DNA of 64,000 bases, taken from NCBI RefSeq assembly GCF_032911445.1, contig NZ_JAWJEJ010000001.1, positions 1,488,001 to 1,552,000 of the forward strand. The letters are read 5' to 3'. This DNA is from Sphingomonas sp. HF-S4 (GTDB lineage: Bacteria; Pseudomonadota; Alphaproteobacteria; Sphingomonadales; Sphingomonadaceae). This document shows positions 1-7,431 of this stretch, piece by piece (position 1 is the stretch's first letter; the number at the start of each line of letters is the position of its first letter). The notes below the pieces were generated by a model. The model was not told the origin of the DNA, did no database searches, and saw nothing but the letters and a program-made list of their open reading frames with translations. A program made the translations under genes and the position numbers.

Positions 1-91
1 GCGCCTTCTCCTTGACCAGCAGCGCGGTGCGGGCCGCCTCCCACGCCTCGGGCGACACGATCGACGGGTGGCTTTCAGGCAGCTCGGGCAT
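1..91 (-). CDS. DUF899 family protein, N-terminal fragment
   Basis: Only the first 30 codons lie in the window; the gene runs off the left edge. The visible N-terminus (MPELPESHPSIVSPEAWEAA, then RTALLVKEKA) matches the opening of DUF899 proteins, which are thioredoxin-fold proteins of unknown role that typically begin H-P-x-V-S-x-E-x-W-x-x-A-R-x-x-L-L-x-K-E-K. The ATG shares one base with the TGA of the upstream SRPBCC gene (TGATG), so the ArsR, SRPBCC and DUF899 genes look like one transcription unit. The assignment rests on the N-terminal motif alone. Confidence 0.6.
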   Translation of the reverse strand, partial: MPELPESHPSIVSPEAWEAARTALLVKEKA

Positions 92-561
92 CAGCGTGCC
101 TCCTCACCGGTGACATCGCCGATGCGCGGCAGGATCTTGGTCCAGCCGCCCTGCATGTTGCGATAGGCGGTCTCGTTGCGCGGCAGGTGGAAGCCCGAAT
201 GGACCAGGGTGAGCCGGGTTCCGCCCTCGACCGGTTCAAGCGTGAAGGTGACGACCGTGTCGAGCGGCGAGCCATAACCCGCATTGCCCTCGTGCCCGCC
301 CTTCCACGAATAGGCGAAGCGCCGGTTGGGCTCGGCCTCTAGCACCTCGCACTCGATCGATCCGTCCCATTCGCCCGCCGACGAGGTCTGGTAGGTGAAG
401 CAGCTGCCGGGTACGGGCGAGAAATCGCTCGGCGTCATTCCCAGCCAGCGCCCGATCAGCGCGCCCGAGGTGATCGTCCGCCACACCTTGTCAGGCGCGT
501 GCGGGAAAACCTGGTCGAGCACGATCTCGCCGGCGCGAGCCTGCAACAGGGTGTCGTTCAC
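91..561 (-). CDS. SRPBCC / AHSA1 family protein
   Basis: A 156-residue protein of the START-like AHSA1 (Aha1 C-terminal) group. Features typical of the family are the N-terminal strand VFPHAPDKVWRTIT, the IGRWLGMT helix region, a central W-D-G-S-I-E-C-E-V strand, and a C-terminal TRLTLVHSGF segment before the long helix. These domains form a hydrophobic ligand pocket; no ligand can be deduced. The chosen start is GTG at 561, which overlaps the ArsR stop by 4 bp (GTGA). A longer reading frame extends further upstream but runs antiparallel through the ArsR gene and has no family similarity. ArsR-AHSA1 pairs are common and are usually co-transcribed. Confidence 0.88.
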   Translation of the reverse strand: MNDTLLQARAGEIVLDQVFPHAPDKVWRTITSGALIGRWLGMTPSDFSPVPGSCFTYQTSSAGEWDGSIECEVLEAEPNRRFAYSWKGGHEGNAGYGSPLDTVVTFTLEPVEGGTRLTLVHSGFHLPRNETAYRNMQGGWTKILPRIGDVTGEEAR

Positions 562-887
562 GAATCGATCTCCTCCAGAAGCGTTCGCAGCGCGTCGAGC
601 CGATCGCGCCAGAAAGTCTCGTAATGGCCGAGCCAGTCGAACAGCGGCGCCAGTCCCTCGGGCCGGGCACGATAATAGACCTTCCGCCCCTCGGGCCGCT
701 CGGCGACCAGCCCGGCCTGCTTGAGCGACTTGAGGTGCTGCGAAACCGCGCCCTGGGTAACCCCGCTGGCGCGGGTCAGATCGGCAACGTTGATCTCGCG
801 CGTGCGGGCGATCCGATCGAACACCGCGCGTCGCGTGGGGTCGGCAAGCGCGCGCATCACGGTGTCGATGGGCTGGGTCTGGAGCAT
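558..887 (-). CDS. ArsR-family transcriptional regulator
   Basis: A 109-residue winged-helix regulator. The N-terminal MRALADPTRRAVFDRIA and the recognition helix region GVTQGAVSQHLKSLKQAGLV are diagnostic of the ArsR/SmtB fold, followed by the wing (RPEGRKVYYRA). There is no CxC metal site, so it is unlikely to be an arsenic or zinc sensor. It belongs to the metal-free subgroup that pairs with AHSA1 proteins. ATG 887 is preferred; a TTG three codons upstream is possible. No clear Shine-Dalgarno is visible, so the message may be leaderless. Palindromes starting 10 bp before the ATG suggest autoregulation. Confidence 0.9.
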   Translation of the reverse strand: MLQTQPIDTVMRALADPTRRAVFDRIARTREINVADLTRASGVTQGAVSQHLKSLKQAGLVAERPEGRKVYYRARPEGLAPLFDWLGHYETFWRDRLDALRTLLEEIDS

Positions 888-896
888 GCGAATCAA

Positions 897-929
897 TTAG
901 CAATTGCTAATGCATTAGTCAATGCTAAT
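897..929. promoter_or_regulatory. Candidate operator pair for the ArsR regulator
   Basis: Bases 897-910 are a perfect 14-bp palindrome (TTAGCAATTGCTAA). Bases 914-929 are a second, gapped inverted repeat (ATTAG-N6-CTAAT). The two share the half-site TTAG/CTAA, are AT-rich in an otherwise GC-rich window and lie directly upstream of the ArsR start. This placement is what an autoregulatory operator would show. Binding is inferred. Confidence 0.6.
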
Positions 930-986
930 GTGAATTCACGCCTGTTTGGCTGGACAGCACCTCCCGCGGCTCGCTATCGGCGCGGC

Positions 987-1187
987 ATGCCTGTTGTCGC
1001 CACGATCATGAATTCCACCACCGGTCAGCCGATCCAGAAGCTGACCTTCGGTCGCATGCCCAAGCCCTGGGCCTCGTTCACGCTGGAGAGCGGCGAGCTC
1101 GTCACCGCCGATCGCGTCGATGTCGGCAAGCCCGCGCCCGGCAAGGTCGTGGTGCCGGTGTCGGTGTGGGTGACGCCCAAGAAATAG
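987..1187 (+). CDS. Small conserved-looking protein of unknown function
   Basis: A 66-residue ORF. I do not recognise the family. Codon third positions are almost entirely G or C, as in neighbouring genes, which supports real coding. The protein has no Cys, no signal peptide and no membrane segment. It reads as short beta strands (ASFTLESGELVTADRV and KVVVPVSVWVT), suggesting a small beta-barrel. ATG 987 is used; ATG 1008 (MNSTTG) is equally possible because neither has a good ribosome-binding site. It is divergent from the ArsR gene and could share the AT-rich intergenic region. Confidence 0.5.
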   Translation: MPVVATIMNSTTGQPIQKLTFGRMPKPWASFTLESGELVTADRVDVGKPAPGKVVVPVSVWVTPKK

Positions 1188-1225
1188 CGGCAACACTTCC
1201 TTACAGCCTTAACCCTCCCCGGGCA

Positions 1226-1254
1226 TTGAATCGTGACCGGCCTCGCCCTAGATT
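1226..1254 (+). promoter_or_regulatory. Candidate sigma70-type promoter
   Basis: TTGAAT (1226-1231) and TAGATT (1249-1254) are separated by 17 bp and lie in the 225-bp gap before the DUF465 gene, which otherwise holds no gene. The likely transcript covers the DUF465, BI-1 and zinc-ribbon genes. This is a sequence match only. Confidence 0.4.
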
Positions 1255-1412
1255 CATCTCTGCGGGACCGGGCCCCTCTGGCGGCGGCTTCATCACCTGA
1301 AGCCCCGTGATGTCGGACCGCATCGAGCTAGCTCGGTGCAGGTTTGGCGGCTGTCCGCCACCTCCCCTCACCGAAACGGCTCGATCGATAGAAACTGTCG
1401 ATGGAGTGGCAT

Positions 1413-1628
1413 GTGAACAATGTAATCGAGCGGCTGATCGCCGCGCACCGCACCCTTAACCGCGAGATTCGCAGCGAGCTTTCGCGCCGCGTGCCGGATC
1501 GCTTCCGCTTGAGCCAGCTCAAGAAGGAACGGCTCGCGATCAAGGACCGGCTGTTCCGCCACCTCCCCGACGCGGCCGAGATGCGCCGTATCGCCCGCGG
1601 CGCGATCGCCCGGGCACGTCACGCCTAA
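1413..1628 (+). CDS. DUF465 (YdcH-like) small coiled-coil protein
   Basis: About 71 residues, almost entirely helical. It carries the DUF465 signature: an HRTLNREI start to the first helix, the P-D-x-x-R-L-S-x-L-K-K-E-R-L centre and A-I-K-D-R-L. DUF465 proteins are small helical-hairpin proteins without a known biochemical role. GTG 1413 is preferred because GGAG lies 6 bp upstream; ATG 1401 would add four residues and has no ribosome-binding site. It is followed 13 bp later by the BI-1 gene. Two further DUF465 genes occur near 9.2-9.7 kb. Confidence 0.75.
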   Translation: MNNVIERLIAAHRTLNREIRSELSRRVPDRFRLSQLKKERLAIKDRLFRHLPDAAEMRRIARGAIARARHA

Positions 1629-1641
1629 GGAGACCACGTAC

Positions 1642-2355
1642 GTGGACAATCTTTCCGCCTTCAATCGCAGCGCCGCCGCCGCCGCGCAGGTCCGCTATGA
1701 CGAGGGCCTTCGCCGGCACATGCTCGGCATCTACCGCAACATGGGCATCGGCCTGGCGCTTACCGGCCTGGTCGCGCTCGCGGTGGCGAATACCCCCGCG
1801 CTCGTCGCCTTGATCTTCGGCACCCCGCTCAAATGGGTGGCGATGCTGGCGCCGCTGGCGTTCGTGTTCTTCTTCACCTTCCGCATCGAGCGCATGACCG
1901 TTGCCGGCGCCCGCACCGCGTTCTTCGCGTTCGCCGCGATCATGGGCGTTTCGATGGCGAGCATCTTCCTGGTGTTCACCGGCACCAGCATCGCGATGGC
2001 GTTCTTCACCGCGTCGGCGATGTTCGCGGGCCTGAGCCTGTGGGGCTACACCACCAATCGCGACCTGACCGGCATGGGCAGCTTCCTGATGATCGGCCTG
2101 ATCGCCGTCATCGGCGCGAGCCTGGTCAATCTGCTGCTCGGCTCGAGCCTGTTGCAGATGGTGGTTTCGGTGATCGGCGTGATCGTGTTCGCGGGCCTCA
2201 CCGCCTGGGACACGCAGCGGCTCAAGAGCGAGTACATCACCTACGCCAACAGCCAGGCAGTCGAGAAGCTCGCGATCATGGGCGCGCTGTCGCTGTATCT
2301 GAACCTCATCAACATGTTCCAGCTGCTGCTGGGGCTGATGGGCGAACGGGAGTAA
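1642..2355 (+). CDS. Bax inhibitor-1 (BI-1/YccA) family membrane protein
   Basis: A 237-residue integral membrane protein with seven predicted hydrophobic segments after a short cytoplasmic N-terminus (YDEGLRRHMLGIYRNMGIG). The TAWDTQRLK segment between the last helices is a BI-1 hallmark, as is the final SLYLNLINMFQLLL segment. Family members form pH- or calcium-responsive channels; bacterial YccA modulates FtsH. It starts at GTG 1642, preceded by a good AAGGAG site (about 1627-1632). The zinc-ribbon gene follows 4 bp after its stop. Confidence 0.92.
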   Translation: MDNLSAFNRSAAAAAQVRYDEGLRRHMLGIYRNMGIGLALTGLVALAVANTPALVALIFGTPLKWVAMLAPLAFVFFFTFRIERMTVAGARTAFFAFAAIMGVSMASIFLVFTGTSIAMAFFTASAMFAGLSLWGYTTNRDLTGMGSFLMIGLIAVIGASLVNLLLGSSLLQMVVSVIGVIVFAGLTAWDTQRLKSEYITYANSQAVEKLAIMGALSLYLNLINMFQLLLGLMGERE

Positions 2356-2359
2356 TCCT

Positions 2360-2659
2360 ATGACCGGCACCTTCACTTGCCCCGTCGACGGCACCAAGCT
2401 GGTGCCGATGGAGCGATCGGGGATCGAGATCGACCATTGCCCGAGCTGCCGCGGGGTGTGGCTCGATCGCGGCGAGCTCGACAAAATCATCGAGCGCAGT
2501 GCGGTCCAGGCCGCGCCCGCACCGCCGCCTCAGCAGCCGGCGGCACCTTGGCCCGACCAGCGCCCGCGCTATGACGACCGCCAGCACTATCAGGGCGGGC
2601 ACAAGGGCCAGTACGGCCACAAGCGTAAGAAGTCCTTCCTCGAAGAACTGTTCGATTAA
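2360..2659 (+). CDS. zf-TFIIB domain zinc-ribbon protein
   Basis: A 99-residue protein. Its N-terminal half holds the zf-TFIIB signature: CPVDGTKL, then IDHCPSCRGVWLDRGELDKI. The Cys residues of CPVD and CPSC are the likely metal ligands. The C-terminal half is Pro/Gln/His/Tyr-rich and disordered (QHYQGGHKGQYGHKRKK). These proteins are widespread small soluble proteins without an assigned function. It is co-directional with the BI-1 gene, 4 bp downstream, and ends just before a strong terminator. Confidence 0.88.
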   Translation: MTGTFTCPVDGTKLVPMERSGIEIDHCPSCRGVWLDRGELDKIIERSAVQAAPAPPPQQPAAPWPDQRPRYDDRQHYQGGHKGQYGHKRKKSFLEELFD

Positions 2660-2689
2660 GTCCCCCTTCCCCCGAACAGTTCGAACCTG

Positions 2690-2724
2690 CCCGTCGCCGA
2701 TCGCTCGGCGGCGGGCTTTTCTTT
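2690..2724 (+). terminator. Rho-independent terminator
   Basis: An 11-bp stem (CCCGTCGCCGA, 2690-2700, with TCGGCGGCGGG, 2705-2715), a four-base loop and the T-rich run CTTTTCTTT. It ends the DUF465/BI-1/zinc-ribbon unit. Confidence 0.85.
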
Positions 2725-2770
2725 GTCGGGCGTCCGGCGTTATCCTTGCGCCCCGAAGGGAGGGCAGGAC

Positions 2771-4108
2771 ATGGTCACGCGCAGGACGCTCATCGGCGGC
2801 TCGGCCGCGCTTGCGGCGACGCTGGCGCTGCCCGCCAAAGCCGCCCCCAGCCCCTTCGTCCGGCGCGAGGGCACGCGGCTGATGCTCGGCGACCGGCCCT
2901 ATCGCTTCTCCGGCGCCAACCTCTGGTATGCCGCCTGGCTCGGCGCCGATGCGCCCTATGGCAATCGCGACCGCTTGCGGCGCGAGCTCGACACGCTCGC
3001 CGCGATGGGGGTCACCAACCTCCGGATCGCCGCCTCGGCCGAGGAATCGCCGCTCAGGAACGCCGTCAGTCCCGCCTTCCACGGCGCCAACCCGCTATCG
3101 GCCGATCCTGCGCTGCTCGGCGGGCTCGACTTCACCCTCGCCGAGATGGCGAAGCGCAACATGAAGGCTGTGCTCTACCTCACCAATTTCTGGGAATGGT
3201 CGGGGGGAATGATGACGTATCTCTATTACGTCACCGGCAGCTTCATCGACGTCGGCGATCCGGCGCACCCCTGGCCCGCTTTCCCCAACGCCACCGCGCA
3301 ATTTTACGCCAATGCCCGGGCAGTCGCGCTCAACCACGCCTGGGTCCGGAAAATCGTCGGGCGGACCAACGCGATCACGCGCACCGCCTATCGCGACGAT
3401 CCGACGATCATGGCCTGGCAGCTCGCCAACGAGCCGCGCCCAGGCGGGGCGCCCGAGACCGCCGCGCCGCTGCTCGGCGCCTACAACAAATGGATCCGGG
3501 ACAGCGCGCGGCTGGTCAAGTCGCTCGACTCGAACCACCTAGTCTCGACCGGCAGCGAAGGCACGATGGGCAGCGTCGGCAGCGCCGAGATCTACCGCGC
3601 GGCGCACGACGTCCCCGAGATCGATTACCTCACAGCGCATATCTGGCCGCTCAACTGGAGCTGGGTGGATGCCAAGGACATCCCCGGCACGCACGACGTC
3701 GCGAAGGCCAAGGTCGCCGACTATCTGCGCGAGCACACTACGCTCGCCCGCGACCTCGGCAAGCCGCTGGCGATCGAGGAATTCGGCTATCCGCGCGACG
3801 GGGGCAGCTACGATCCCAAGGCCAGCACGCGTTTTAAGGATCTCTATTACCAGCAGATCTACGACGCGGTACTGACCAGCGCGCGCACTGGCGGGCCGAT
3901 CGTCGGTTCGAACTTCTGGGCCTGGAACGGCGCCGGCCGTGCCGTGCATGGCGACTATCGTTTCCAGTCGGGCGACACCGCGTGGCTGGGCGACCCGCCG
4001 CACGAGCCGCAAGGCTGGTACGGCGTGTTCGACAGCGATACGAGCACAAGCGAGGTGATCGCGGCGCACGCCCAGGCGCTGGCGAGCGTGGGCGAGCCGA
4101 TCGCATAA
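2771..4108 (+). CDS. Exported GH5-type glycoside hydrolase (mannanase-like)
   Basis: 445 residues. The N-terminus is a signal peptide with a twin-arginine start (MVTRRTLIGGSAALAATLAL) ending near PAKAA, pointing to Tat-dependent export. The rest is a TIM barrel of the GH5 clan. The acid/base is Glu221 in WQLANEPR and the nucleophile is about Glu337 in LAIEEFGYPR; His290 (TAHIW) and the W-A-W-N-G segment fit the substrate groove. The opening FSGANLWYAAWLG resembles GH5 endo-beta-mannanases, so mannan is the best guess for substrate. ATG 2771 is chosen because it begins the signal peptide. The gene stands alone between terminator-like sequences. Confidence 0.88.
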   Translation: MVTRRTLIGGSAALAATLALPAKAAPSPFVRREGTRLMLGDRPYRFSGANLWYAAWLGADAPYGNRDRLRRELDTLAAMGVTNLRIAASAEESPLRNAVSPAFHGANPLSADPALLGGLDFTLAEMAKRNMKAVLYLTNFWEWSGGMMTYLYYVTGSFIDVGDPAHPWPAFPNATAQFYANARAVALNHAWVRKIVGRTNAITRTAYRDDPTIMAWQLANEPRPGGAPETAAPLLGAYNKWIRDSARLVKSLDSNHLVSTGSEGTMGSVGSAEIYRAAHDVPEIDYLTAHIWPLNWSWVDAKDIPGTHDVAKAKVADYLREHTTLARDLGKPLAIEEFGYPRDGGSYDPKASTRFKDLYYQQIYDAVLTSARTGGPIVGSNFWAWNGAGRAVHGDYRFQSGDTAWLGDPPHEPQGWYGVFDSDTSTSEVIAAHAQALASVGEPIA

Positions 4109-4202
4109 TCCCCCCGGGCACGGGGAGGAGAAAAGCTCCGCTACGCCCACCCCAAGCATCCTTCGATTGCCCCGCGCGCCGCGCAGGCCCATCTCCCGCA
4201 GC

Positions 4203-4988
4203 ATGGCATCCCTGCTCGACCCCTCCGCGCGTGGCCGCGTAATTCTCGTCGGCGCCGGCCCCGGCGACCCCGGCCTGCTCACCGTACGTGCCGTCGAGGC
4301 GCTGCGCGAGGCCGACGTCCTCGTCCATGACGGCCTCGTCGACTCGCGCGTGCTCGATCTCGCGCCCCAGGCGCACCGCATCTCGGTCGCGAAGCAGCGC
4401 AATCGCCACACGCTGCCGCAGGACGCGATCAACGCGCTGATCGTCGCGCATGTGAAGACCGGCGCGATCGTCGTGCGATTGAAGGGCGGCGATCCTTTCA
4501 TCTTCGGCCGCGGCGGCGAGGAAGTCGAAGCGGTTCGCGCCGCCGGCCTGCGTGTCGAAGTCATTCCCGGTGTTTCGGCCGCCTTGGGCGCCGCCGCCGA
4601 GGCAATGCTGCCGCTCACCCATCGCGACTGGTCGAGCGCGGTCAGCTTCGTCGCCGGACAGTGCAAGGGCCTCAGCGACCAGGACTGGTCGGGCCTCGCC
4701 GGCAAGGGCCGCACGCTGGTGATCTACATGGGCGTCGCCAATTGCCCGGCGATCGCCGACAAATTGATGGCCGACGGGGTCGCACCGGACATGCCCGTCG
4801 CGGTGCTCGAACGCGCCACGCTCGAGGGCCATCGCGCGATCCGCACTTTGCTCGCCGACCTGGGCGACCTGGTCGAGCGCGAACAGGTCAAGAGCCCCGC
4901 GATCATCGTCGTCGGCGAAGTCGTCCGCCTCTCGGACGCCGAGGACAAGCTTGTCGCCTGGGCGAAGGCAGCGGAGTCGCTGGCATGA
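4203..4988 (+). CDS. cobA: Uroporphyrinogen-III C-methyltransferase (SUMT)
   Basis: 261 residues. It makes precorrin-2 from uroporphyrinogen III with two SAM, the first step towards siroheme, the cofactor of sulfite reductase. Motifs include the N-terminal VILVGAGPGDPGLLT (SAM-site glycine loop), VLVHDGLVD, the VRLKGGDPFIFGRGGEE loop and VIPGVSAALGAAAEAMLPLTHR. No CysG-type dehydrogenase/chelatase domain is present, so another enzyme must complete siroheme. It heads a tightly overlapping operon: its TGA overlaps the ATG of the DUF2849 gene (ATGA), and cysI follows. The start at 4203 leaves the motif at the N-terminus as usual. Confidence 0.93.
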   Translation: MASLLDPSARGRVILVGAGPGDPGLLTVRAVEALREADVLVHDGLVDSRVLDLAPQAHRISVAKQRNRHTLPQDAINALIVAHVKTGAIVVRLKGGDPFIFGRGGEEVEAVRAAGLRVEVIPGVSAALGAAAEAMLPLTHRDWSSAVSFVAGQCKGLSDQDWSGLAGKGRTLVIYMGVANCPAIADKLMADGVAPDMPVAVLERATLEGHRAIRTLLADLGDLVEREQVKSPAIIVVGEVVRLSDAEDKLVAWAKAAESLA

Positions 4989-5281
4989 AGCTGCTCACCG
5001 GAAACGACCTCGCCACCGGCGACGTCACCTGGTGGACCGGCACCGGCTGGTCGCGCCACGTCGAGGAGGCCGAGGATGTCGGCGAGCAGGGCGAGGCGAT
5101 CGCCCACGCCGAGGAAGGCGCGCGCCGCGTCAACGGCCCCTACGTGATCGACGCCACCGCCACTCCCGAAGGCCCCCGCCCCGCGCACATCAAGGACCGC
5201 ATCCGCGCGCTCGGCCCCACGGTGCGGCCGGATCTCACGCTCAAGCCGGCCGACCCCGAGGCGGGGAGCTGGGTGATATGA
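4985..5281 (+). CDS. DUF2849 family protein (sulfite-reductase-associated)
   Basis: 98 residues, soluble, starting MKLLTGNDLATGDVTWW. DUF2849 proteins are found in alphaproteobacteria between cobA and cysI, as here, which ties them to sulfite reduction; their biochemical role is not known. The protein has no Cys and no membrane segment. Its ATG overlaps the cobA stop by 4 bp. A 121-bp gap with a repeat pair separates it from cysI, the only sizeable gap in the operon. Confidence 0.85.
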   Translation: MKLLTGNDLATGDVTWWTGTGWSRHVEEAEDVGEQGEAIAHAEEGARRVNGPYVIDATATPEGPRPAHIKDRIRALGPTVRPDLTLKPADPEAGSWVI

Positions 5282-5298
5282 ATACCCCCCTCTCCCAG

Positions 5299-5383
5299 TT
5301 CGCGCTGAGCTTGTCGAAGCGCCGTCCTGTTTGCGGGTCCAAGAAAGAACAGAAGAGCAGCCCTTCGACAAGCTCAGGGCGAA
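5299..5383. repeat. Paired inverted repeat (REP-like), copy 1
   Basis: Arm 1, TTCGCGCTGAGCTTGTCGAA (5299-5318), is complementary in orientation to arm 2, TTCGACAAGCTCAGGGCGAA (5364-5383), with 45 bp between them. The arrangement recurs at 52379-52463 with the same spacer length, and in decayed form at 54303-54377. It sits inside the sulfate-assimilation operon, directly upstream of cysI. Read in frame with cysI it would add the peptide PFDKLRANG, a known artefact of sphingomonad gene calling. Confidence 0.85.
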
Positions 5384-5402
5384 TGGTTGTGGATTTCCGC
5401 TG

Positions 5403-7034
5403 ATGTACAAATACGACGAATATGACCACTCGATCGTCGCCAGCCGCGTCGAGGAGTTCCGCGACCAGGTGAACCGCCGGCTCGCCGGGCAGATGACCGA
5501 GGACCAGTTCAAGCCGCTGCGACTGATGAACGGGCTTTACCTGCAGCTCCACGCCTACATGCTGCGGGTCGCGGTGCCCTATGGCACGCTCGACAGCCGC
5601 CAGATGCATATGCTGGCGCACATCGCCCGCAAGTACGATCGCGGCTACGGCCATTTCACCACGCGGCAGAACCTCCAATACAATTGGATCAAGCTCGCCG
5701 ATGCGCCAGACATCCTGGCGGAACTCGCCACGGTCGAGATGCACGCGATCCAGACCAGCGGGAACTGCATCCGCAACATCTCGTCTGACCAGTTCGCCGG
5801 CGCCGCCGCCGACGAGCTGACCGATCCGCGCCCCTGGGCCGAACTGCTCCGCCAATGGAGCACCTTCCACCCCGAATTCAGTTACCTGCCCCGGAAATTC
5901 AAGATCGCGGTGATCGCTGCCGACGAGGACCGCGCCGCAATGCGCCTCCACGATATCGGGCTGCAGATCGTCGAGCGCGACGGCGCGCTCGGCGTCGCGG
6001 TTTATGTCGGCGGGGGGATGGGCCGCACGCCGATGGTCGCCCCGCTGATCAAGGACTTCGTGCCCTTCGCCGACTTCGTCAGCTACATGGAAGCGTGCCT
6101 GCGCGTCTACAATCGCTACGGCCGGCGCGACAACATGTACAAGGCGCGGATCAAGATCCTGATCCACGAACTCGGCGCCGAGAAATATGCCGCCGAGGTC
6201 GAGGAGGAATTCGCCGCGGTCAAGGCGCTCGGCATCGATCCGCCGCAGGCCGAATTCGACCGCATCGCCGCGCATTTCGCGCCGCCGCCGTTCGAGACCG
6301 GGCTGAGCGACGAACTCGACCGCTCAGACCCCGATTTCGCGGTCTGGCTCGACCAGAACGTCTCGGCGCACAAGGCGCCCGGCCATGCGATCGTCACGAT
6401 CAGCCTCAAGCCGATCGGCGGCATTCCCGGCGACGCCAGCGCTGACCAGATCGACCTGATGGCCGATATCGCCAAGGCGTACAGCTTCGACGAGTTGCGC
6501 GTCACCCACGCGCAGAACATCGTCCTGCCGCATGTCCGCAAGGCCGACTTGCACGTGATATGGCAGCAGCTCCGCGATGCCGGGCTGGCCGAGGCCAATC
6601 TCGACCTGATCAGCGACATCATCGCCTGCCCCGGGCTCGATTACTGCAGCCTCGCCAACGCCCGCTCGATCCCGCTCGCGCAGAAGATCGCGACGCGCTT
6701 CGCCGATCCCATTCGCCAGCGCGACCTGGGCGAATTGAAGCTCAAGATCAGCGGCTGCATCAACGCCTGCGGCCACCACCATGCCGGGCATATCGGCATC
6801 CTCGGCGTCGACCGTAAGGGCACCGAGAACTATCAGCTGCTGCTCGGCGGATCGGGGGCGGAGGACGTAAGCCTCGCCAAGATCACCGGCCCCGGCTTCT
6901 CCGAGGACGGCATCGTCGATGCGATCGAAAAGGCCACCGACGTCTATGTCGCCAACCGCGAACAAGGCGAGCGTTTCCTCGACACCTATCGCCGCATCGG
7001 CATGGAGCCATTCAAGGAGGCGATCTATGGCTAA
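5403..7034 (+). CDS. cysI: Sulfite reductase, siroheme/[4Fe-4S] hemoprotein subunit
   Basis: 543 residues of the nitrite/sulfite reductase family. It reduces sulfite to sulfide with six electrons in the cytoplasm. The [4Fe-4S]/siroheme site is formed by Cys409 and Cys415 (CPGLDYC) and Cys452 and Cys456 (SGCINACGHHH). The two ferredoxin-like half-domains and the anion-binding Arg/Lys segments (GHFTTRQNLQYNW, THAQNIVLPHV) are in order. The ATG at 5403 is preferred over an upstream in-frame start because the extra residues come from the repeat element. No flavoprotein CysJ is encoded in the operon, so ferredoxin or another donor is likely. Its end overlaps the RidA gene by 8 bp. Confidence 0.95.
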   Translation: MYKYDEYDHSIVASRVEEFRDQVNRRLAGQMTEDQFKPLRLMNGLYLQLHAYMLRVAVPYGTLDSRQMHMLAHIARKYDRGYGHFTTRQNLQYNWIKLADAPDILAELATVEMHAIQTSGNCIRNISSDQFAGAAADELTDPRPWAELLRQWSTFHPEFSYLPRKFKIAVIAADEDRAAMRLHDIGLQIVERDGALGVAVYVGGGMGRTPMVAPLIKDFVPFADFVSYMEACLRVYNRYGRRDNMYKARIKILIHELGAEKYAAEVEEEFAAVKALGIDPPQAEFDRIAAHFAPPPFETGLSDELDRSDPDFAVWLDQNVSAHKAPGHAIVTISLKPIGGIPGDASADQIDLMADIAKAYSFDELRVTHAQNIVLPHVRKADLHVIWQQLRDAGLAEANLDLISDIIACPGLDYCSLANARSIPLAQKIATRFADPIRQRDLGELKLKISGCINACGHHHAGHIGILGVDRKGTENYQLLLGGSGAEDVSLAKITGPGFSEDGIVDAIEKATDVYVANREQGERFLDTYRRIGMEPFKEAIYG

Positions 7035-7431
7035 GCGTGACGCCGTCTTCCCGGCAAAGCCACATGCGCTCTACGAGCACCACCGCTATTCGCCCGCGAT
7101 CCGGTCCAACGGCTTCCTGTTCGTCTCCGGTCAGGTCGGCGCGCGCGAGGACGGCTCACCCGAGCCCGATCTCGGCGCGCAGGTCCAGCTCGCCTTCGAC
7201 AATCTGAACGCCGTCCTTGCGGCCGCCGGCGCCAGCTTCGCGGACGTCGTCGACGTCACCCTCTTCATGATCGATCCCGACGCGATCTTCGAGACGGTGT
7301 GGCCGGTGCTTCAGCACAATTGGGGCGAGAAGCCCTTTCCCAACATCACCGCGGTGGGTGTCACCTGGCTCGCAGGCTTCACCTTCGAGATCAAGGTGAT
7401 CGCCAAACTGCCGGGAGGCGCAGACGCATGA
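7027..7431 (+). CDS. RidA/YjgF family enamine-imine deaminase homologue
   Basis: 134 residues with the RidA fold signature: FLFVSGQVGAREDG, QVQLAFDNLNAVLAAAGASFADVVDVTLFM, and the C-terminal PNITAVGVTWLAGFTFEIKVIA. RidA enzymes hydrolyse reactive enamines such as 2-aminoacrylate. The Arg of the R-[AC]-x-[VI] motif of true RidA is not present in the usual place (TAVGVTWL), so this is one of the Rid subfamilies rather than canonical RidA. It is embedded between cysI (8-bp overlap) and DUF934 (4-bp ATGA overlap), indicating translation coupled to sulfite reductase. Confidence 0.88.
   Translation: MAKRDAVFPAKPHALYEHHRYSPAIRSNGFLFVSGQVGAREDGSPEPDLGAQVQLAFDNLNAVLAAAGASFADVVDVTLFMIDPDAIFETVWPVLQHNWGEKPFPNITAVGVTWLAGFTFEIKVIAKLPGGADA

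Noticed and set aside
91..903. 270-codon reading of the SRPBCC gene starting near 903
   Set aside because: The added N-terminal half runs through the ArsR gene in another frame and has no similarity; GTG 561 with a 4-bp overlap explains the gene.
4109..4202. Riboswitch or leader before cobA
   Set aside because: Only short CCCCGG-type repeats are seen; no cobalamin or SAM riboswitch core or terminator arrangement could be recognised.
5331..5402. In-frame N-terminal extension of cysI starting at 5331
   Set aside because: It encodes PFDKLRANG from the repeat element, a known false extension; sulfite reductase homology begins at the ATG at 5403.
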